A DNA stretch of 64,000 bases from Girardinichthys multiradiatus (Eukaryota; Chordata; Actinopteri; Cyprinodontiformes; Goodeidae). Positions 23,236-33,308 of the stretch are shown piece after piece. The notes below the pieces were generated by a model. The model saw only the letters and a program-made list of their open reading frames with translations, searched no databases and was not told the DNA's origin. Both the position numbers and the translations under genes were made by a program. The first letter of the stretch is position 1. Each line of letters begins with the position of its first letter. The stretch lies in assembly GCF_021462225.1 (NCBI RefSeq), contig NC_061801.1, positions 10,164,125 through 10,228,124 on the forward strand, written 5' to 3'.

Positions 23236-23605
23236 ATAATAGATTCTGGTGTTAGTTTTTTTCATTTTTCATGGAATACTTGCATTGAACAGGAAACAAA
23301 ACATTATCAGAAATCTGCTCCACACACAACAACCTGCCAACCTCAGCCTATGTGGGTATACTAGCCTCCCTGCAGGAAACCTCCACAACTCTGACAACAG
23401 TAAGACTCCAGCTCGCTCTGAAATCCTTATTGCAAATGACCAAATTTACTTTATACAAGAATCACCCACTTCTACTCCTCAGTGATGTCCTGAATCTGCT
23501 CCTAAACCTGGAAGAAACATTCACTTTTTCTCTTGTGCCAATAAACCATTTAAACCTTCCTCAGTTGTCCATAGTTGTTGCCTACATAAACGTCTCACTA
23601 ACACC

Positions 23606-23773
23606 ATGACAGAACTATCTGGCCAACAGGACCCTGCAGCACACCTTTGGACTCCCCTCACCAAACAAGGCATTCTTCTTGGTCACCACGACTTCATGCT
23701 CCAATCTATGACTCAACAACACGACTCTGTTGCCCAAGCTTTGCATACCTTAACCAAACAAATTCAAAATTAG
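23606..23773 (+). pseudogene. Gypsy-like gag N-terminus, truncated
   Basis: An ATG just downstream of the left LTR remnant opens a 55-codon frame (MTELSGQQDPAAHLW...) ending at TAG 23771-23773. The series LTKQGILLGHHDFMLQSM and the glutamine-rich following part resemble the start of fish gypsy gag proteins. The rest of gag, protease, RT and RNase H are missing. Recognition is from the pattern only. Confidence 0.45.
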
Positions 23774-23982
23774 AACTCAAGACGTCTGAATACCCACACA
23801 AACTCCAACGTATCTGCTCTCTCAACAGCTCCCCTCGGTCTAGTAATGGCTCAACAACAGCGTGCTTGAAAGAACTTGGAACCACGCCTGTTAAAAGTGA
23901 AGTATTGCAAATTTCTACAAGGGCTCCAGAGAACATTTGTTCAAAATAAAAGAATAGCCAACAGAAAACAGATCCTTGCTCC

Positions 23983-24320
23983 TACCCATTCACTGGTCAG
24001 AAGGTCTGGTTATCGACTAAAGATTTTCTATTAAAGTCTCACACCCGTAAACTCTGCCTCAAGTTCCTTGGTCCTTTCACCATTGAGAGAACTATCAGTC
24101 CTTTCACTGTCAGATTTAGACTCCCATCCCACCTTCGTGTTCACCCTGTCGTTCACATTTCCCAGATCAGGCCAGTTTTCTCCAGAGCCTTGCTCCCTCC
24201 TGCATCCGCTACCTGGACCATTCCAAACACCAACCGATCTCCAGTCACCAATCTGTCCACCCTCAAATGCTCCACCACTGTCTCCATCTCCCTCTTGGAA
24301 CAAAAAACTAAAAATCATCA
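23983..24320 (+). pseudogene. Gypsy-like integrase C-terminal region
   Basis: One frame reads FTGQKVWLSTKDFLLKS, then RKLCLKFLGPFTIERTIS and HLRVHPVVHISQIRPVF. These are the signature of the small C-terminal domain after the integrase core in Ty3/gypsy Pol proteins. The catalytic core is deleted. The frame stays open to about 24320 in proline/serine-rich sequence. Confidence 0.68.
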
Positions 24321-25329
24321 GTAATCTGCTCCACAACCTGCCAACCTCAGCCTTTGCTGGTATACTCCTCAAATTACAATTAGGACTTGCTCTCAAATCC
24401 TAATTGTAAATGATCAAACTTACTTCATACAATAATCACCCACCTGTCCTCTTCAGTGTTGTCCTGGAACTTGCTGCTGAACCTGGAAGAAACATTCACT
24501 TTTTCTCTTGTATTAATATGGAGTTCTAACAAAAATTCAGAATGAAAGACTCACCATCGCCGTCTCTACCATCCAAGGACTTCCCTGTGCATCTCCCGCC
24601 TTCCAATCAGCATCCTGTCCGCCTGATTCATCATCCAATCACCTTCCGACGCCTTGTTTTTAAAGGACCTTCGGCTGTGTTCCTCCGCTCTTGTCAGCTG
24701 AGCTCATCCCTCCTCCACCCCACCTCCACCATCTTCCTTCACATCTACTCCTGGCTTCCTTCGCTCCCTGGCCACCAATCCACCACCAGTGTCGGATCAG
24801 GGGGAAGACATCTCTAAATCTAAGCCTTACAAATGTTAATCTTAGCTCATATTATTCACAGCATTCATGTCTTCCTCCCAGGTCCGAGCGCCAAAGATAT
24901 AATAATGTAATTTCACATCTTTAAAACTTTTCTAATTGCCAACCCTCTCTCTGTGAGTCTTTTCAGATTGAAATACCATTTAAACCTTCCACAGTTGTGT
25001 GTAGTAACTTTAAAAACACAAGGACAACAACAGAATGACACTAAAAGAACCAGCAATATTTTGTTAGATATATTTTTCTTGTCTTCAAGTGTGCTTTGTT
25101 TTTTTTAAAACATATTTTTCCACAAATATCAGCATCCTATAAAATAAAATGTATCCATCCTGTTTTTCCAAAGTTGTATGTTTTTGTTTTTCTTTTAAAT
25201 CTAAAAATAGAAATACATTTATGGTTTTCAAAAATGACAACAAATTTCATATAGCAGACATTTATCAAAAATTATCAATGGTCTTTTTTGAAAAGATCAT
25301 GTAACATTTGCATCTCTAAATGAATTTTA

Positions 25330-25905
25330 TTTAGCTGGACATGATGGCAAAATTGTCTCTTTGGATTGTAAAGGTTTCAGACCCCTGGTCTGGTTTAGGT
25401 AGATGGACATATGTTGGTAGGTTTGCTGTTGTGCCAAATGCCAATTTTCAGATAATGGGGAAACAGTGCTCTGTCAGATGTCCAAAGCTTAGGATATTTT
25501 ATAACCTAAATTAGCTTTAAACTTCTCCACAATTTTGTCATTGTCATCTGCTGTATTCCATAGTCTTCACAGTGCTATTGGTTCTCTAAAGGGTATCTAA
25601 CAAAACTCTGAGGCCTTCACAGAACACTTGGATTTATAAGAAGGTTAAACTATGCACATGTGATCACTATTTATTAATTAGGTGACTTCTGGTTACGAGT
25701 GGTTCCACTGGATTTCATTTAGGGGCATCAGAGTAAAAGAGGCTGTGTAGATATACATGCCATACTTTTCAGATTTGTCTAAAAAATAAAATGAAAACCA
25801 TATATCCTCCCACTTCACCGGTATGGTCTACTTTGTGTTGGTCTATCACATAAAATCTTAACAAGTTTGTGGTGTAATGTGACAATGTGTAAAAAAAACA
25901 AAACA
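25330..25905 (-). pseudogene. Tc1-like relic, terminal half
   Basis: 'ttggtaggtttgctgttgtg' (25414), 'cctaaattagctttaaactt' (25505), 'attaggtgacttctggttac' (25677) and 'tttgtgttggtctatcacat' (25832) follow the known order of a Tc1-like element from the DNA-binding region to the terminal repeat. The transposase would run on the minus strand. No usable frame remains. Confidence 0.7.
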
Positions 25906-27189
25906 GTGTCTGCTTAATTGGTCTGTGAATGTAAAGCATATGGTGACACTGTAGATTGTCACCACCTGAATACCTGTCTCAAACCCCTAAATACAATGAC
26001 AGTGTAAAAGATGAAAGAGCGAGAGGCCCCTCTAGAGCCAAGAGTCTTTTGTGTTAAACCCCTTCATAAAGACAACAAAGCAAATCTTGTTTGCTCATAT
26101 TGTAACATTAACAAAAATGATCAGGAATAATACTTTAAAGGCAGCTAATTGCTCTAAATTTTACACATAAAAGCTTATAATCTCAAAGTTAAAAAGGCTA
26201 AATAGCTTTACATAATTCATTGGGTAAAATATTCATGACCCTGGCTTTATTTATGAGTTTAGCTTTCTATGCCACAGCAGAAATATTATGCTTACATAAG
26301 AGAAAGAACTGCTGAAAGTTTAAACTAGGTGTCACTTACCCATTTGGAATTCTGCTTGAAGACTAACTACAGATCTTGGAAGAACACTGCTCTTAGCACT
26401 CGCTCCCTCAATGACAGGCTGTGAACAGCAGCACGAACAGTCACGACTGAGTTTTTCTGCATATTTGTGTGTTGACAGCACTGGTCGCAAGCGTACTTTG
26501 GAAAAACAATGAATGATTGAAAAAACGAGAGGCATCTCAAACCTATTGAAACAATCGTTTTAGTTTTTACTTTGCTCCTGCTTGTTTTTATGGACCTATT
26601 TACTCATATTTACAGTGACCCTTTACAGAAGCATTCACAAATGCAGACGAAATCTAACCTATACAGGACTCACCTCAGAGGAGGTGCTTAAAATAAGGCC
26701 AGGGCTCAAAAATCACAAGCTGTTCAGTCAAAAAGAAAGGTAAGATGGGAATTATTTGGTTCTGGAGACTGATACTAGCAACTAGTCTAAAGGGGGCCAA
26801 GACCAAAGCAGTCTTTTGCAATCCTAAAACCCCTCCTGTCTCAAGAATGTCATAGCGAATGAGGTGAATGCTATTTAATCAACCTTTTAATATCATTGGA
26901 TGTTTATTTACAAAGAAGTCTATGATTATTGACTAAGGAAGTGGAGGTTGGAGGCAGTGTGCTACCAGTTATCTTCCTGTGGGAGAAACATTTAGTGTCT
27001 TTCCACCATAGGAACTCGGTTCCGTTTGTTTACCTTCGAACTTTGATGTGTTGTGTTGAGAATAGACACTTCCACCAGTTTTGGGAACCAACCATGAGTC
27101 ATCAACAATGGCCATTACACAACGCAGGGGGATACGTAGTAGCGAGATATGTATATATATTTATATTGTAGATTTAGAAATACATTTGT
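25906..27189. other. No transposon recognised; contains a weak exon candidate
   Basis: Apart from the possible minus-strand exon at 26340-26535 I see no gene or repeat. A plus frame at 26929-27171 has no recognisable feature. Confidence 0.4.
26340..26535 (-). other. Candidate host first coding exon
   Basis: On the minus strand an ATG opens a 65-codon frame that runs straight into a perfect splice donor, ATGG|GTAAGT (GT at 26339-26338). The first 40 residues are hydrophobic and basic with few acidic residues (MPLVFSIIHCFSKVRLRPVL), compatible with an organelle or membrane targeting signal. A CSCCC cluster follows. I do not recognise the protein. It is not part of any repeat I can see, which makes it the best host-exon candidate in the window, but a chance ORF of this length is quite possible. 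Confidence 0.25.
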
Positions 27190-28003
27190 GAAGTCACAGA
27201 CTAATGTTGGATGAGAAGGCCTGACTCTCAGTCTCTGTGTTTCATCTCAAAAGGTTGAGGTAAGGGTTATGTGAATGCCTGTCAAGCTCATCCATACCAA
27301 ACTCTCTCATCCATGTCTTTATAGACTTTCCTTTGCGCACTGGTGAACAGCAATGTTGTTAGAGGAAGGAGCCATCTCTAAACTGTTCCCACAAAGTTGG
27401 GAGTTCAGAATTGTCAAAACCTCTTGGTATGCTGAAGCATTCAGAGTTCCTTTCATTGGAACTAAGGGACCAAGCCCATGTCCTGAAAAAACACCCCCAC
27501 ATCACAGTCCCTCCTCCAACCAACTTTACACTTGGCACAATAAAGTCAGACAAGTACCGTTTTCCTGGCAACCACCAAACCCAGACTCATCCATCAGATT
27601 GCCAAATGGAGAAGCATGATTCTGCACTCCAGAGAATACCTCGCCACTGCTCCAGAGTCCAGTGACAGCGTGCTTTACACCACGGCATCCAACGCTTTGA
27701 ATGACACTTGGTGATGTATGGTTTGGATGTAGCTGCCCGGCCACTGTTCTTGAGCTAATCTGAAGGCCACATGAAGTTAGGAGGTCTGTTGCAGGTACCT
27801 CCGCAGAAAGTTGGCATCCTATCACAGTACCACGTTGGAATAGACTGAGCTCCTGAGAGTGCCCCATTCTTTCACAAATGTTTGTAGAAACAGTCTGCGT
27901 GCCTAGGTTCTTGATTTTTATTCACCTGTGGCCGTGGAAGTGATTGTAACACCTGATTTCAGTTATTTGGATGAGTAAGCAAATACCTTCGGCAATGAAG
28001 TGT
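27190..28003 (-). pseudogene. Tc1/mariner relic with transposase pieces
   Basis: A minus-strand element whose plus-strand right end reads 'tatttggatgagtaagcaaa' and '...ggcaatgaagtgta', a decayed form of the 'ttggcaatatagtgta' terminal motif. Transposase pieces in minus frames include GHSQELSLFQRGTVIGC (start, about 27865), TSCGLQISSRTV, and GKRYLSDFIVPSVKLVGGGT with MWGCF (about 27560-27490). The middle of the DNA-binding region is deleted and frames shift. The same family appears at 29439 and 56030. Confidence 0.75.
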
Positions 28004-29438
28004 ATATTGGTTGGGAAGGTTATGGATTGGTGACTTTTGCTTGGTGAATATTGTAAAGATGGGGAAAGGTTGATTAGTTGTTTGAGGTAGGAGGTTCAAG
28101 GAACAATTGTAGGGAAATAATGAAGGTACCCATCTTACTTATAGTTTTGATATTGGTTACAGGGGGGTGACACCATATTTGTTGAGCTGACTGAGATTGG
28201 AAGCCATCTGGTGAGCAATGGAGAGGAATCCCTGAGATTGAGAATGCCTCCAGGGCAGGTTCAGGAGGACGGTGAACAAGCAGGTGAGTATTAGCCAGGT
28301 AAGTTTTGCAAAAGGACCGGTGTTGAGGTGTTGAGGTTTTGTTGATCTTTGTGGGATGACTGAATGACTGTCGTAGTGAGGGACCGAACCAGGAAGTGGC
28401 TTAAACAGAGCAGAGGCATTCCGAATTAGGCACATAGCAAATTTTAAGGTGAGTAGTCCTTCAGCACAGGGATACAACAGGTACGTAACAGGGATCGTAT
28501 AGCTAGAAATGACAGCAACCAAAGTAGAACCATCTGGTAATTTGTGTTGAGCCCTGCCGGTGCTCTTAAGGGGGACTTGATAAGCTGGTGATTTTGAGCT
28601 GATGGCAACAGCAGTGGCAAATCACAGCCTCCTTCAGGGGAGCAGCTTGCAGGAGTAGAGACAAAGAAAAAAAAAACCAAGTACCACACAACACCATCTC
28701 CCAGGATCATGGCGTCGTCAATTTTTTAATGTTTGGATTCACATTTAGTGCCACACAAACTTTATTAGGCTGATAACAAAATGTATCTGCACATGCTTAT
28801 GCTTACCATCAAATACCGATCCACCAGATGTAACAGTTGCATAACATAAGTGTAAACACAACATGGAATAAATATAAACCACATTCAACCACTATTACTT
28901 ATAAATATTAAAATTAAGTGACAAGGGAATATTACACATAGGATGGGGGAAAAATGAAGAAATTAAACAACATCATGATCTCACATTAGAACCACTAACT
29001 TAAATCCTGTCATCTAAATTCCCTGTAGTCACGTTTGCCAATAAGCACAACCTTATGACCAGTGTCAGATGATGTGAATAATGATTATCTCTTCATCATG
29101 ACATGTTTAGGCAGTAAGTGAACATTTTGTCTTTAGGGTTTATGTGTTAGATACAGAAAAGTGGACTGAGAGAGTAAGCAAAATGTGACGGCTAGACAGC
29201 TGAGTCAGACTATCTGCAAAATGGTAGCTCTTGTAGGGAGTTCCACATAACAAGTGGTTAGTTTCTATTCAAAGTGGTCTAAGGAAGTAATGGTGAGGAA
29301 ACTGGCAACAGGGACATTATTGGCCAAGGTTAACTGATGACGGTGGGGAGCAAAGGGTGGCCTGTGTGGTCCAATCCAACAGATGACCTACTGTACCTCA
29401 AACCCATGAAGAAATTTGTGCTGGATCTGATAGAAATA
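28004..29438. other. No gene recognised
   Basis: Two minus frames (28157-28522 and 28444-28710) have hydrophobic stretches but no domain I can name. The sequence at about 28150-28720 is somewhat richer in GC and may be an unrecognised repeat. Confidence 0.35.
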
Positions 29439-29751
29439 CACTATATTGCCACAAGCATTTGTCTGTCTACTTCTACATGTACATGAACTTTGATTACATC
29501 CTATTCTTAATCCATAAGGTCCAGTTTGTTCATGGACCCACCGTTGCCAGCCCTAGCAAATTTTACTATTCTGGAAACATCTTCCACAATGTTTAATTCA
29601 TCCCAAAGAATTTCAAGAAGGTTGAAGTCAGGACTCTGTGCAGGCCAATCAAGATTCTCCACACCATCTTTATACTACCGGAACCATGAAGTGCTTGGAA
29701 CATCAGAATTTATTGATTTGGTGGGATGACCCAATACCATTGGCAATATAG
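29439..29751. mobile_element. 313-bp internally deleted Tc1/mariner derivative
   Basis: The ends are inverted: 'cactatattgccacaagcat' on the left and '...ccattggcaatatag' on the right, flanked by TA dinucleotides (29437-29438 and 29752-29753) as Tc1/mariner insertion requires. The interior keeps only the outer part of the full-length relative ('gaagtcaggactctgtgcag' at 29624). The transposase gene is deleted, so this is a MITE-like derivative that would have depended on transposase made elsewhere. Confidence 0.78.
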
Positions 29752-31229
29752 TAACTGTTTAAATACATAGTGCATTGCAGCATTTTGTGTATTGTCCTGC
29801 ATTGCCGCAGACCACTAAGGGGTTTGTCAAAATAAGGTGAGACCTTTCCATGTAATCCATGCAACATTTAGTAACTGCTCACAGTTAACTCCATAAAAGT
29901 TACAATAAATATCCTTATGTGTAATCCATGCAATAAGAGAAGCCTAATAAGGGGCTGACTGGTGAAAGCATCAAGCACCATAAAAGCAATGCTGACAGAG
30001 GGAACAGGGTTTTTTCCTCGCAGAAGACCAGCAAACAAGATCGGATGGAGAAAAGAAGCTTAGATGGAAAAGGAACAGAGACACAGCCCAACTGATCGAC
30101 TGCATTAAAAAGAGGATCAACCCGTGTGCCCAGAAAGGACTGTGCCTCAAGATTAAGAATCTGATTTCATCTAAAGCCTTTTTATCCAGACAACAGAAGT
30201 GAACTTGATCGGTGAACAGCTGATTGCTCTACGTTTCAGGCTTCTGGAAGTTCTGAATCAACCTCATTTATGTCACCGGGTTTCCTTCAACTCTTCAGCC
30301 TCTGGAAACTACTGTCTTCGGAGACATATGACAACAAAGATCCTGTTTAACCATCGAAGCCTGGAGTGTCAGTGCCTGCCACTTAAAGGAAGAAAACTGA
30401 AGATTAAGTTGTATTCCCTTCAAGAAACCACTTGTTGTTACCAGAAGAAACGTCTCCATCAGGTGCATGGATGAGCCTCCGTCTTCAAAGCCTCTCCAAA
30501 CTCACTAGTTTCAGCATCAGGGAAAGACAGGTTGAGTTGATTGATTCATATCTATTATTGAAATTATTTTGTGTTGCCGAATTTAAGCTGTTACTGACCC
30601 CTGCAAAAGCTTGACTAATTACAAAAAGCATATAAAATTCTAGTTAAATCGTGGACATTCAATTATTTGAGTCACCGTATTTTTTGGTTTTTCATTGGTG
30701 GTAAAAAGTCTTGTTGCCTGGTTCCAAGATATTTTAGGAGGCTTTTATAGGTTGCCTTAGCCAAGTTTGTTAAAACAGCGCCCTTGGGGCTTGTGCCAAG
30801 CCACTAAAATTTACCTAGCCCATATACCAAGAGCCAGTTTTAAAATTAGGGAATGAGCAGCCGTGAACAAAAGTGACTGTTGAAAGTGTGGATGACTGCG
30901 ATAGGGTACTCAGTCGTTCAGACCACCAATTGAAGAAGGGCGAGACTTTTGTATGAAGGCTGTCAGAGACTAGGCGAGTCATTTCCTGACACCAGCTTAA
31001 ACAGAACTGTCAGTAAACATGCTTAGTAAGACCTTTCAGGTTTGGGGAAGTCCGGACCCGTTGGATGGAGAGCTGGTTTGAGCAATCCCTTTAGACATAG
31101 GGAAGTAGGAGGGAGGGGTTAGCTCATCGGACAATGAAAGGTTCCAATCTCCACCTCTGTCTGCCACTAAAAGCACCAACAGTGGCCACATGACCATCAA
31201 AAAAGGGCCACTGTGCAATGGAGCAAAGG
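29752..31229. other. No gene recognised
   Basis: The frames at 30199-30474 and 30432-30614 show no motifs I know. The part at about 29990-31000 has higher complexity and might be LTR or leader sequence of an unknown retroelement, but I could not find repeats or a priming site to support it. Confidence 0.35.
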
Positions 31230-31790
31230 GGGTCTGGTCATTTGAAAGTGTCTTTTTCCTTTACATCATTTTGATGTCTAGGTGAGTGTTGCTTACAGAA
31301 CACATGACACCAGGATGCATTACAGAAAGAAAGCAAGATGGTAGAGGCATTGTGATGCATTAGACCACATTCTGCTGGAACACCTTATGTCCTCCTATCT
31401 ATGTTCCATTTAGGTCTCTTTGACAAAACCATTGTTGGAGACAATGTGTACTAGCAGTAGCATTTCACGATGACTGTGGCCTCTGTCAGCAGTATAATTT
31501 CCTCTCCAACAAAGCAAAATGGCTTAAGCAATGCTTTGAGCATGACTGAGACTGACTTGTTGACTTGGCCTCAATAAATCCCTAGATCCATCTTTGGCAT
31601 GTTGTGGACAGCACTTTACAAGTTACAGAATTTAAAGGCTCTGCTGCTAACATCTTGGTGCCAGATACCAAGATGTTAGCAGAGGGTCTAGTTGAGTCCA
31701 CGTCTTGATGAGTCAGGGCAGTTTCAGCAGAGGGACCATCCCACAATTAAACAGGTGTCCATAATGCTATGTCTGATTAGTGTATGGTGC
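31230..31790 (+). pseudogene. Tc1/mariner transposase relic, C-terminal half
   Basis: Plus-strand pieces in family order: 'acaccaggatgcattacaga' (31308), 'tgtggcctctgtcagcagta' (31476), 'caaagcaaaatggcttaag' (31510), 'ctgctgctaacatcttggtg' (31641) and a right end 'ccataatgctatgtctgatt' (31760). This is the catalytic to C-terminal half of a transposase gene. The start is missing and frames are broken. An internal palindrome disrupts the C-terminal coding part. Confidence 0.7.
31644..31682. repeat. 16-bp perfect palindrome with 7-base loop
   Basis: CTGCTAACATCTTGGT (31644-31659) and its exact reverse complement (31667-31682) are separated by GCCAGAT. Arm 1 and the loop match the expected Tc1 sequence. 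Arm 2 stands where unrelated transposase sequence is expected. Confidence 0.95.
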
Positions 31791-33294
31791 ATGCAGTGTT
31801 TTATTCTCTTGTGTTCATACTGTGCCATTATGTCCTTAGGCCTGTTCTGCATATTCAGTCTTGCACACATGGATTTTGTATGGATTCTTTCTTTTGTAAA
31901 GATGTAAAGTTTACTCCTACTTAACTTTTTTGGTTGGTAGAATTTATTGTACAATTTATAGACAATCTAATGGATAAATCATACATTTTAATGGCCAGAA
32001 AAGAACAGACTTGTGCAAGGAATGTATTGCTTCCTAAAATTGCCATTGTGATCTGTACGTCAGTACATGGCAAATTCAAAACTGTGTATGAATGATTTTG
32101 CTAAGAAAGCAATGGCTGCAGAGAGTTCTAAAGCACATTAGGAGCTCACTGATGATTGCAAAATGAGTCTAATGAATATAAAAGAGCAGTGTCATTACTA
32201 ACAGAACCAAAGAATATCATATTTTCATATAGAATATAACAGCCGCTTGTTCAGGATGTAATTAAACTACTGGTTTATTGTACAGGTTAAACCTGTCAGC
32301 TTAAACTAGATGAAAGTGCTGAGGTTTGCATGTACTGTCACAGCCAGACTCCCTGCCCGAGGACTTTCCAGCTATGAGTCATACATGCTTTATTGATGTC
32401 TGAAACATGCACGAGTGGGAAGGAAAGCCGTCTTGCAGGAATCTTTGATTCCCTCCCATCATTCAGCTGCATTTTTTAAAAAAGAGATCCCTGGTGTGAT
32501 GTGAAAAAGCTCTGATCTGTCAGGGAAGATAGGATAATATTTCTCTATCATGCATTATTTTCCTTTTTTGTATGCGTCTTGCACAAGATTCCTCCAACCA
32601 TATGACAATTTTTCTTTTCTTTTGTTTTCTGTAAGCATATGCAAAACCCTATCTGCAGTCTCTGTCCAGCACATTCTAAGTTTGAAAGGAATAATGTGGA
32701 TTTTCATATATGTGTTTGTTACACATTTACATTAATCCATCATAACTGAGTTGGAATTTCATTTTACCAGTGCATCTGAATAAAAAAATGCAGACTGTAA
32801 AGCTTGGAATGATAATGTCTGATTTCAAGAACACTGTAAATAAAATCTTGCCAAGGTACTGCGAGCATGCTGAAAGCTTCTACTTGTGTACGTAGATCAC
32901 GTATCTTTTCAATTTCTGGCATGAACACACACTTCAGCTTTTTACATAGCTTCTGGCTCATTAACTTTGGGAGAACTTTGCAGAATAGCCTCAGGAATCT
33001 TGGCCACTACCACCATTATGAGTTCAGTTTGAACTGTATCGTGTTATTTAAAAGATTACCACCAGGAATGTTGTACGCCACATATGGTAAACCATTAAAC
33101 ACATTTGTGCCTTTAATAATACAGATTTCTTTCAGATTTACATATAAAAAGCCTGGGGTGAGCGATGAAGCATTCCACTGTTGTGGAATAATTATGAAAA
33201 ACAAAACACATCTCTTTTGATGTCGATTGCAAGAGAACTAATGGTAATGTGTTTTTGTGAAAGCTCAAGATGGCCTTTCTGTTTAACAAAAAGC
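31791..33294. other. No gene recognised
   Basis: AT-rich DNA. Short frames at 32550, 32867 and 33016 show no domain. The stretch at 32330-32480 is less repetitive but otherwise featureless. Confidence 0.4.
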
Positions 33295-33308
33295 AATGAA
33301 TGGTTTGA

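Larger units (their letters stand above)
23250..25045 (+). mobile_element. Internally deleted Ty3/gypsy-like element
   Basis: Two related direct repeats, which I take for LTR remains, lie at about 23295-23590 and 24320-24520 with a continuation near 24985-25025. Shared wording includes 'aacattcactttttctcttg' and 'ccatttaaaccttcc'. Between them are a gag-like N-terminus and, after a large deletion, the integrase C-terminal region. The right repeat carries about 460 extra bases, so the LTRs are not equal. Boundaries and TSD are not resolved. Confidence 0.6.

Noticed and set aside
28157..28710. Two minus frames with hydrophobic segments, considered as a retroviral env piece
   Set aside because: No cleavage site, no fusion peptide, no conserved cysteine pattern and no neighbouring pol or LTR.
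29990..31000. Considered as LTR and leader of another retroelement
   Set aside because: No duplicate copy, no clear priming site and no coding motif found.
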